From Streptomyces sp. Je 1-332 (GTDB taxonomy: Bacteria; Actinomycetota; Actinomycetes; Streptomycetales; Streptomycetaceae): a stretch of DNA of 64,000 nucleotides. The notes beneath the pieces were generated by a model. It was not told where the DNA came from. It worked only from the letters and a program-made list of their open reading frames with translations, and did not search any database. The first letter of the stretch is position 1. Every line of letters begins with the position of its first letter. Positions 43,806 through 50,366 of the stretch are shown here, piece after piece. The position numbers were made by a program, and so were the translations under genes. Location: positions 620,001 through 684,000 of the forward strand of contig NZ_CP160402.1 in assembly GCF_040730185.1 (NCBI RefSeq), in the 5' to 3' direction.

Positions 43806-43886
43806 GTGAGTTAAACCGGCAGGGAAGATACCGTCAAGGGGTCACACAGAACCAACTTCGAGGCAGAGCAGGCCGGAAGGAACCAC

Positions 43887-45191
43887 ATGGCAGGGCAGCG
43901 CAACGGGCGTACGGTGCACGACCTGCGGCGGGAGAACCGCGCCGCCGTACTGCAGCGGCTGTACTTCGAGGGACCGATGAGCCGCTTCACGCTCGGGCCC
44001 GCCACCGGGCTGAGTTCAGGTTCCATCAGCAATGTCGTGGCCGAGCTGGTGACGGAGGGGTGGGTGGAGGAGGCGGGCAGCGTGGAGTCCGACGGCGGAC
44101 GCCCGCGTACGCTGCTGCGGGTGGCGCCCGGCCGGGGTCAGCTGATCGGCGTGGACGTCGGCGAGACCCGCGTACGCGTCGAACTCTTCGACCTCTCCCT
44201 GTCCGAACTCGCCAGGGCAGAGCGCCCGTTGACCCTGAAAGGCCATGACGTCGGCGGCATCGCGGAGCACATCCGCGACGGTATCGGCGACGTACTCGAC
44301 GCGGCGGGCGTCACGGAGGAGGGACTCCTCGGCGTCGGTATCGGCGTACCCGGAATCGTCGCGCGCGACGGCGAACGCGGTGCCGTCGTGCACGGGCAGA
44401 CCATAGGCTGGGACGCGGTGCCGCTGGAATCACTGCTGCGGGGGGCCGGCCAGGGGACCACTCAACTCCCCGACTCCGTCCCGTACTTCATCGACAACGG
44501 CGCCAAGACGCTGGGCCAGGCGGAGATGTGGTTCGGCGCGGGGCGCGGGACACGCAACGCGGTGGTGGTCCTGTTCGGCTCCGGTGTCGGAGCGTGCGTC
44601 GTCACCGAGGACGTGGAGCAGGGCCGCGCCGTCGAGTGGGGTCACCTCACGGTTCGGGTGCAGGGCAGACGGTGCCGGTGCGGTGGGCTCGGGTGCCTGG
44701 AGGCGTACGCGGGGGCGGAGGCGCTGCTCGAACGGTGGCAGGAGGCGGGCGGGCACCCACCCAGAGGCACGGACGAGGAGAGAACGCTCACCGCCATGCT
44801 CGACGCCGCCTACCCGAAGGGCGGCGGCGCGCCAGATCCGACGGCCCTGGCCGTGCTGGAGGAGACCGCCGAGTACCTGGGCGCGGGCCTCGCCGACCTG
44901 ATCAACCTCTTCCAGCCGGAGCGGATCCTCGTCGGCGGCTGGGCCGGGCTCCAGCTCGGCCAGCGCTTCCTGACCGCGGTGAAGTGCTACATCCCGACGT
45001 ACGCCCTTTCCTACCCCGCGGGACGCGTCACCATCGACCTGGGCCGCCTCGGCCCCGACGCGGTGACGGTCGGCGCCGCGACACTGCCGCTCGCCGACTT
45101 CTTCGCGCGCGGCGGACGGCGCGCGGCCCCGGTGCGGGAGGCCGAACTCCCCGCCTGGCAGACCGCGTTGGAGGGGCGCCAGCCGTCCTAG
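43887..45191 (+). CDS. ROK-family transcriptional regulator
   Basis: A 434-residue regulator with GGAAGG six bases before its ATG. The N-terminal winged helix contains LQRLYFEGPMSRFTLGPATG and LSSGSISNVVAELVTEGWVE. The ROK domain follows: LIGVDVGETRVRVELFDLSL, GVGIGVPGIVARDGERG, VLFGSGVGACVVTED and the zinc motif CRCGGLGCLEAYAG. It probably senses a sugar and represses the divergent beta-glucoside importer operon. The use of ROK rather than the LacI-type CebR known for Streptomyces cellobiose transport suggests a different ligand or wiring. Confidence 0.88.
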   Translation: MAGQRNGRTVHDLRRENRAAVLQRLYFEGPMSRFTLGPATGLSSGSISNVVAELVTEGWVEEAGSVESDGGRPRTLLRVAPGRGQLIGVDVGETRVRVELFDLSLSELARAERPLTLKGHDVGGIAEHIRDGIGDVLDAAGVTEEGLLGVGIGVPGIVARDGERGAVVHGQTIGWDAVPLESLLRGAGQGTTQLPDSVPYFIDNGAKTLGQAEMWFGAGRGTRNAVVVLFGSGVGACVVTEDVEQGRAVEWGHLTVRVQGRRCRCGGLGCLEAYAGAEALLERWQEAGGHPPRGTDEERTLTAMLDAAYPKGGGAPDPTALAVLEETAEYLGAGLADLINLFQPERILVGGWAGLQLGQRFLTAVKCYIPTYALSYPAGRVTIDLGRLGPDAVTVGAATLPLADFFARGGRRAAPVREAELPAWQTALEGRQPS

Positions 45192-45483
45192 AGGTGCACT
45201 TCTTGGCTACGGGCGCGACTACAGGAAGTCGCCGAGCCTGCCTCGGCGGCGTCCCGTCTTCGGTCCGGGGCAGGGTCAACTGCGCGATCTGGCCGCACTG
45301 TTGGTCCAGCTGGGTCACGTACGACGCCCGTCGTCGGGCCGCGATGGTGAGGGGCGACCGCTGGGCGGTGCGTCAAGACGTTCGCGGCGATGTGCGCCGG
45401 GCCTGGGGAGGGGTGCGGTGAGGTGAGGCGAGCGGTGGGCGCGGGTGGGTCGGGCGGTGGCCCATGTCTGCCGAAGAAGCGGT
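45192..45483. other. 292-bp gap without a convincing gene
   Basis: Between the ROK and YoaK genes. A plus-strand frame contains a stretch like GQLRDLAALLVQLGH, reminiscent of small actinobacterial regulators, but it has no start, ribosome site or conserved continuation. The end is G-rich (GGGGAGGGGTGCGGTGAGG near 45407). At most a decayed fragment. Confidence 0.4.
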
Positions 45484-46173
45484 ATGAACTCATTGCTCGA
45501 CCGGGCCGCCGCCCGTCTCTTTCCCGACGTCGAGGGACATCACGGCGTGCTGCCTCCGCTCCTCGTCGTGCTGACCTTCGCCACGGGCCTCGTCGACGCC
45601 GTCAGCTATCTCGGCCTCGATCGTGTCTTCGTCGCCAACATGACCGGCAACGTCGTTTTCCTGGGCTTCGCGCTCGCGGGCGACGTGCAGCTGTCGGCGA
45701 CAGCCTCGCTCCTCGCGGTCGGGGCGTTCGTCGCCGGCGCGTGGGCGGGCGGGCGGCTCGCGCCGCGGATCGCGCGGCCGCTGCGGCTGTTCGCGCTCCT
45801 TGTCGCGGCGCACGCCGTGCTGGTGACGGCCGCCCTGGTGCTCGGCCTCGTGGTCGACGCCAAGCACGTCCTGATCGTGCTGCTCGCTCTCGGCATGGGG
45901 CTGCAGAACGCCGTGGTCCGCAAACTCGCCGTACCGGACCTGACCACCACCGTCCTCACCATGACCCTGACGGGCCTGGCATCCGACCGGCCCTTCCCCG
46001 CCTTCACACGCAGGTTCGCGGCCGTCGCGGCGATGTTCGCCGGGGCGCTCGCGGGCGGGCTCCTCCAGCTTCACCACGGCACGGCCGCCACGCTGGCGCC
46101 GGCGCTCCTCCTGCTGGCCCTCGTGGCTCTGACGGCGGCACTGCGGGACGCGGCCGAGTCGCGTGCGCGCTGA
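45484..46173 (+). CDS. YoaK-family (DUF1275) membrane protein
   Basis: A 229-residue protein starting at ATG 45484, after a weak GAAGAAG ribosome site. Six to seven hydrophobic helices are visible. Family hallmarks are VLTFATGLVDAVSYLGLDRV, FVANMTGNVVFLGFALAG and GMGLQNAVVRKLAVPDLTTT followed by VLTMTLTGLASD. DUF1275 proteins are conserved membrane proteins of unknown function, sometimes proposed as transporters. It converges on the SRPBCC gene with only 5 bases between the stops. Confidence 0.85.
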   Translation: MNSLLDRAAARLFPDVEGHHGVLPPLLVVLTFATGLVDAVSYLGLDRVFVANMTGNVVFLGFALAGDVQLSATASLLAVGAFVAGAWAGGRLAPRIARPLRLFALLVAAHAVLVTAALVLGLVVDAKHVLIVLLALGMGLQNAVVRKLAVPDLTTTVLTMTLTGLASDRPFPAFTRRFAAVAAMFAGALAGGLLQLHHGTAATLAPALLLLALVALTAALRDAAESRAR

Positions 46174-46178
46174 GCCGC

Positions 46179-46646
46179 CTACCTCGCCGACTCGACGAGC
46201 CGGGCGAGATGCGTCAGCGCCATGCGCGTCCCCGTCTCGTTGTCGGCGGCGGACACGCTGTCGGGGATGCCTTCGTGCACGACCAGGACGTCGGTTCCGC
46301 CGTCCGCTCCCCCGTCGGTGAGCGTGGTCGTCATCGTCATCGTGCCGCTCAGCTCGGGATCCTCGGTCTCGAAGGCGAGCACCTCGACCACCTGCTCGTT
46401 CGGTACGAGCTTCGCGAAGTGACCGTGGTACGTGTCGGTGTGCGAGGCCGACTTGCCGGTGCCCGCCTGTCCGTCGTAAGTGAGCGAGACGCGGAACCGA
46501 CCTCCCTCGCGGGCGTCGAAGGTGTGGACCTGACTGCTCATGCCGTCCGGGACACGCCAGCGCGCGATCGCGTCCGCGTCGAGAAGTGCCTGGTAGACGG
46601 CTGCTCGCGGGGCGTTCACGTGCCCTGACACCTGTGTCGAGTACAT
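46179..46646 (-). CDS. SRPBCC / AHSA1-like polyketide-cyclase-fold protein
   Basis: A 155-residue protein from ATG 46646 (MYSTQVSGHVNAPRAAVYQA). The AHSA1-type START fold is indicated by LLDADAIARWRVPDGMSSQV, REGGRFRVSLTY and VEVLAFETEDPELSGTMTMT. Such domains bind hydrophobic ligands or act with Hsp90-like or ArsR partners; none is nearby. TAGATT seven bases upstream of the ATG, with no Shine-Dalgarno, suggests leaderless transcription. Ligand unknown. Confidence 0.8.
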   Translation of the reverse strand: MYSTQVSGHVNAPRAAVYQALLDADAIARWRVPDGMSSQVHTFDAREGGRFRVSLTYDGQAGTGKSASHTDTYHGHFAKLVPNEQVVEVLAFETEDPELSGTMTMTTTLTDGGADGGTDVLVVHEGIPDSVSAADNETGTRMALTHLARLVESAR

Positions 46647-46694
46647 GGGACCCAATCTAGGACGCCGCCCGCCCACGCGGGCCGTCATGCTCCT

Positions 46695-46729
46695 CCGGTA
46701 GCCGGTCGCCGGTAGCCGGTAGCCGGTCG
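46695..46729. repeat. Five tandem heptamers CCGGT(A/C)G
   Basis: CCGGTAG, CCGGTCG, CCGGTAG, CCGGTAG, CCGGTCG run without interruption in the gap between the SRPBCC and FMN reductase genes. A short repeat of this sort is prone to slippage. No coding role. Confidence 0.85.
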
Positions 46730-46832
46730 CCGAGGCGTGCCAGTGGGAAACCGTTTCGACTGCGCCTGACCGGAGCCTGCCCGGCGGCCCGGTAGCACCG
46801 CCGCCCGGCGGCTCCGCAGCCCTCCGAAGGGA

Positions 46833-47393
46833 TCAGGCAGCGGCGGGCGCGGCCTTCTCGGAGAGGCGGGCGACGATCTCGGTGAGGGCCGTGACCACCT
46901 CGGTGTCGTCGGCCGGGTGCGTCTCGGCGAAGCGCGTCAGGGAGGCGGGGATGGACAGCTTGGCCTCCTCGACGACGACGCCACCGGCGAGGCCCGCGGC
47001 CTTGCGGGCCTCGTCCTGCGCCCACACGCCGCCGTACTGGCCGAAGGCGGTGCCGACGACGGCGACCGGCTTGCCGGAGATCGCACCGGCGCCGAAGGGC
47101 CGCGACAGCCAGTCGATCGCGTTCTTCAGGACCGCCGGCATGGTGCCGTTGTACTCGGGCGAGAAGAGGAGGAACGCGTCGCTGCCGCCGGCCACCTCAC
47201 GCAGGCGGAGCGCCGCGGCCGGGACGCTGCCTTCGACGTCGATGTCCTCGTTGTAGAAGGGCAGATCCGCAAGGCCCTCGAAGACCTCGATGTCCGCACC
47301 CGCGGGCGCGTGCTTCACGGCGGCCTCGGCGAGCTGACGGTTGTGCGAGCCGGCGCGGAGGCTGCCGACGAGGGCGAGGATGCGTACAGACAT
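46833..47393 (-). CDS. NADPH-dependent FMN reductase
   Basis: A 186-residue flavodoxin-fold reductase from ATG 47393 with AGGAG seven bases upstream. The FMN-binding loop is LVGSLRAGSHNRQLAEAA, followed by DLPFYNEDID, the conserved LLFSPEYNGTMPAVLKNAID and WLSRP, and KPVAVVGTAFGQYGG. It belongs to the azoreductase / chromate reductase-like SsuE-related family and reduces flavins or quinone-type compounds. The divergent TetR gene and two palindromes in the shared promoter suggest induction by a toxic or redox-active compound. Confidence 0.88.
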   Translation of the reverse strand: MSVRILALVGSLRAGSHNRQLAEAAVKHAPAGADIEVFEGLADLPFYNEDIDVEGSVPAAALRLREVAGGSDAFLLFSPEYNGTMPAVLKNAIDWLSRPFGAGAISGKPVAVVGTAFGQYGGVWAQDEARKAAGLAGGVVVEEAKLSIPASLTRFAETHPADDTEVVTALTEIVARLSEKAAPAAA

Positions 47394-47449
47394 GGCGGAA
47401 CTCCTGAAAGACGTGCGCACGGAACATATGCGGGAGGGGCGATATCAAG

Positions 47450-47463
47450 CGGACCGAGGTCCG
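47450..47463. promoter_or_regulatory. TetR-type operator 1, CGGACC-GA-GGTCCG
   Basis: Perfect 6-bp arms with 2 central bases in the 136-bp divergent region between the FMN reductase and TetR genes. It matches the second site at 47486-47497 in its GGACC..GGTCC core, and the centres are 35 bp apart. Confidence 0.65.
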
Positions 47464-47485
47464 TTTAAAGTTGTACCACCTATCC

Positions 47486-47497
47486 GGACCGCGGTCC
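47486..47497. promoter_or_regulatory. TetR-type operator 2, GGACCGCGGTCC
   Basis: A perfect 12-bp palindrome 33-44 bases before the TetR start. Its resemblance to operator 1 suggests that the same protein, probably the TetR product itself, binds both, controlling the reductase and its own gene. Confidence 0.65.
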
Positions 47498-47529
47498 ACT
47501 TCGCTGGTCGAGGCGCTACGCTGGATCCC

Positions 47530-48183
47530 ATGACCGGCTCCGTTCCCCCGCCCCTTCCCTCGCCCGACACCCCGGGCCGGGCGGCTGAGCTCGAGCTGAC
47601 CCCGGCCGGCGAACCGCCCTCGCTCAGGGCCGACGCGGCGCGCAATCGCACGCGTCTGCTGGAGGCCGCCTCACAGCTGATGGCAGGGTGCGGAGCCGCG
47701 CAGCTGACCATGGACGCGGTCGCGGCGGCGGCCGGGGTCGGCAAGGGAACCGTCTTCCGGCGCTTCGGCGACCGCACCGGGCTGCTCGTCGCCCTGCTCG
47801 ACCACCGCGAGCAGCAGCTCCAGGCCGCCTTTCTGTCCGGGCCGGCCCCGCTCGGCCCGGACGCCCCGCCCCTGGAGCGCCTGCACGCGTTCGGGCCTGC
47901 CCTCATCCGCCACGAACGCGACCACCACGAACTGATCCTGTCCTCACGGACCGACCCGCTGCGCACCTACGGCGTCCCGGCGAACCGGCTGCGCCTCACG
48001 CACGTCACGATGCTGCTGCGCCAGGCGGGCGTGACGGGCGACGCCGAGCTGCTCGCCCACACCCTGCTCGGCTCCGTCGACAGCGTCCTCGTCCACCACC
48101 TGACCGTCGAACGCGGCATGCCGCTCGACCGCGTCGAGGCGGGGTGGCACGACCTCGTCGACCGGCTGACGCCCAGGCCGTAA
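47530..48183 (+). CDS. TetR-family regulator of the divergent FMN reductase gene
   Basis: A 217-residue protein from ATG 47530 (MTGSVPPPLPSPDT). After a Pro-rich leader, residues about 37-80 form the HTH: RLLEAASQLMAGCGAAQLTM and AAAAGVGKGTVFRRFGDRTG. The C-terminal domain contains HERDHHELILSSRTDPLRTY. TetR regulators of this type autoregulate and control a divergent gene, and the twin GGACC..GGTCC palindromes support that. Inducer unknown. Confidence 0.85.
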   Translation: MTGSVPPPLPSPDTPGRAAELELTPAGEPPSLRADAARNRTRLLEAASQLMAGCGAAQLTMDAVAAAAGVGKGTVFRRFGDRTGLLVALLDHREQQLQAAFLSGPAPLGPDAPPLERLHAFGPALIRHERDHHELILSSRTDPLRTYGVPANRLRLTHVTMLLRQAGVTGDAELLAHTLLGSVDSVLVHHLTVERGMPLDRVEAGWHDLVDRLTPRP

Positions 48184-48227
48184 CTCGGCCACCGCGCCCG
48201 GTCGGCACGCCTGTGCCGCGCCGGCCG

Positions 48228-48385
48228 CTACACGCCGATCGCGCCGTCCATCCGCTCGCGGAGCAGGTCGGCGTGGCCGTGGTGGCGGGCGTCCTCCTCG
48301 ATCATGTGGACGAGCACCCAGCGCGGCGACGCCGTTCCGCGCCACCCGTCGTCGCCCCCTATGTTCGCCGCCTCGACGATCACGT
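48228..48385 (-). pseudogene. Relic of a DinB/DUF664-family gene (C-terminal end only)
   Basis: On the minus strand, the frame ending at the TAG at 48228 reads [20 protein letters not shown] then [12 protein letters not shown], the C-terminal helix of DinB-like DUF664 proteins with its metal-ligand His pattern. Upstream of about 48341 the homology stops and the frame runs into the 3' end of the ABC exporter gene without a start codon. About four fifths of the gene is missing. It is a remnant, not a functional gene. Confidence 0.6.
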
Positions 48386-50182
48386 CGTCGTCGCGAGGAA
48401 CTGTGTCGCCGCCAGCTCCCCGTACAGGGGATCGGCCGCCACCAACTCCTCATGGGTGCCGGACGCGCGGACCCGCCCCGCGTCCATCACCACGATCCGG
48501 TCGGCCAGCGTCACCGTCGAGAGGCGGTGCGCCACCACGAGGACCGTCACCTCCCGTGAGATCTCGGCCACCACATCACGCAGGGCCAGTTCGTTCACCG
48601 CGTCGAGCTGCGACGTCGCCTCGTCGAGGAGCAGCAGGCGCGGCTTGCGCAGGAGCGCCCTCGCGATCGCCACGCGTTGGCGTTCGCCGCCTGACAGTTG
48701 GGAACCGCGGTGCCCGACCAGCGTCTGAAGACCGTCCGGCAACCGGTCCACGAGGGTGTCGAGCCGGGCGCGCACGAGAACGTCGTGGATCTCCTCGTCG
48801 GTCGCGCCGGGCGCCCCGAAGAGGAGGTTCTCGCGCAGGGTGCCCGCGAGGACGGGCGCGTCCTGTTCCACGTAGCCGATGACGGAGCGCAGTTCGGCGA
48901 GCGGCCACTCCCGCACGTCGCGGCCGTCGACGAGGACGCGTCCGCCCGTCGCGTCGTAGAACCGCTCGATGAGGCCGAAGACGGTGGTCTTGCCCGCGCC
49001 CGACGGGCCGACGAAGGCCGTCGTGCCGGGGCCCGGGATGTCGAAGCTGACGCCGTGATGGACGTATGGAAGGGCGTCCCGGTAGCGGAAGGTCACGTCC
49101 TCGAAGGTGACGGCGGCGGGGTCGCCGCGTTCCGTCCGCGGCGCGGGCCCGGCGACGTCCTCCGTCTCCAGACGTTCGGCCCGTACGATCCGCGCGATGG
49201 CCGCCGAGCCGACCTGGTACTGCGAGACGCCCTCGACGAGGCGGGAGACCGGGTCGATCAGGTAGAAGAGGAAGAGCAGGAAGGCCACGAGCGTCGAGAC
49301 CGAGATGGCCCCGGACGCGACGCGCGCGCCGCCGATGCCGAGGACGGCGAGGAAGGACACCTGCACGGCGAAGCCGACCGAACTCCAGGCCACCGCCTGC
49401 CACTTGGCGGATCGCACGCCGTGCCGCCAGGCCTCACGCGCGGCGGCCTGCACGGCGGCCGACTCGCGCTCCTCCGCGCCCGAGGCCTTGAGCGTGCGGA
49501 ACGCGCCGAACGCCCGCTCCAGCGCGGTCGAGATCGCGCCGACCGCTTCCTGGGCCCGTTCCGTCGCCCGGGCGATCTTCGGCATCACCAGGGCCACCGC
49601 GCCACCGATGAGCACGATCACGCCGAGGGTGACGCCGAGCAGGACGACGTCCATGAGGCCCATCATCACGATCGTCGCGATGAAGGAGAGCCCGCCCGCG
49701 ACGGCGGACACCACGGACTGCGTGGTGACCGCGCGCAGCAGTGTGGTGTCCGAGGTGATCCGGGACATCAGGTCGCCGGGCTGGGTGCGCTCCACCTCCG
49801 GCAGGCGCAGCCGCAGCAGCCGCCCGATCAGGGTGCGCCGGGCCGCGAGCACCACGGATTCGGCGGTGCGTTCAAGGACGTACGCGCCGACGGACTCGAT
49901 GGCGGTGCCGACCACCACGAGTGCGGTGAGCAGGAGGATGATCCCGGCGATCGAGCCGTCGCTGCCGAGCCGGTCCACCAGGGCTTTCGCGGCGAGCGGC
50001 TGGGCGAGGCCGGTGGCCGCGCCGATCAGTGTGCACAGGGCGCCGAGGGCGACGACCCAGCGGTGCGGACGGAAGTAGCGGTACAGCGCCCGCCAGGTCT
50101 CACCGGCGGAGAGTCTCTCCTGCGCCGGTATCTCCGCCGCCGGTCTCTTGTGGGCCGGCTGCTCCGGCTCGTTCTTGGTCAC
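48380..50182 (-). CDS. ABC exporter (fused membrane and ATPase domains)
   Basis: A 600-residue half-transporter. The N-terminal six-helix membrane domain covers about residues 30-325, with the coupling-helix segment [20 protein letters not shown]. The ATPase domain follows: Walker [10 protein letters not shown], the Q-loop [19 protein letters not shown], signature [16 protein letters not shown], Walker [13 protein letters not shown] and the H-loop AHRLST. It probably works as a homodimer exporting a hydrophobic compound or lipid. No linked biosynthetic genes or regulator were found. Its end overlaps the region of the DinB relic. Confidence 0.87.
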   Translation of the reverse strand: MTKNEPEQPAHKRPAAEIPAQERLSAGETWRALYRYFRPHRWVVALGALCTLIGAATGLAQPLAAKALVDRLGSDGSIAGIILLLTALVVVGTAIESVGAYVLERTAESVVLAARRTLIGRLLRLRLPEVERTQPGDLMSRITSDTTLLRAVTTQSVVSAVAGGLSFIATIVMMGLMDVVLLGVTLGVIVLIGGAVALVMPKIARATERAQEAVGAISTALERAFGAFRTLKASGAEERESAAVQAAAREAWRHGVRSAKWQAVAWSSVGFAVQVSFLAVLGIGGARVASGAISVSTLVAFLLFLFYLIDPVSRLVEGVSQYQVGSAAIARIVRAERLETEDVAGPAPRTERGDPAAVTFEDVTFRYRDALPYVHHGVSFDIPGPGTTAFVGPSGAGKTTVFGLIERFYDATGGRVLVDGRDVREWPLAELRSVIGYVEQDAPVLAGTLRENLLFGAPGATDEEIHDVLVRARLDTLVDRLPDGLQTLVGHRGSQLSGGERQRVAIARALLRKPRLLLLDEATSQLDAVNELALRDVVAEISREVTVLVVAHRLSTVTLADRIVVMDAGRVRASGTHEELVAADPLYGELAATQFLATTT

Positions 50183-50366
50183 GTCGGAGAGGACGCCAGA
50201 AAGGGCTGACTGCCTGACCGGCCTATCTGCCTGACGGGCTGCTCGGCTGACCGGCTGCTCGGCTCCTCGCCCCGTAACCCCGCTCGGGACACGGAGTTAG
50301 AAGGACTGTCGAATTCTTTGCAGTGACGATTCTGCACGCCGAGTGCGGCGGGGGGAAGGCAGGCGG

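Noticed and set aside
45202..45440. Possible small HTH-type regulator or its relic between the ROK and YoaK genes
   Set aside because: Only a short GQLRDLAALLVQLGH-like stretch is suggestive; no start, ribosome site or continuous homology could be supported.
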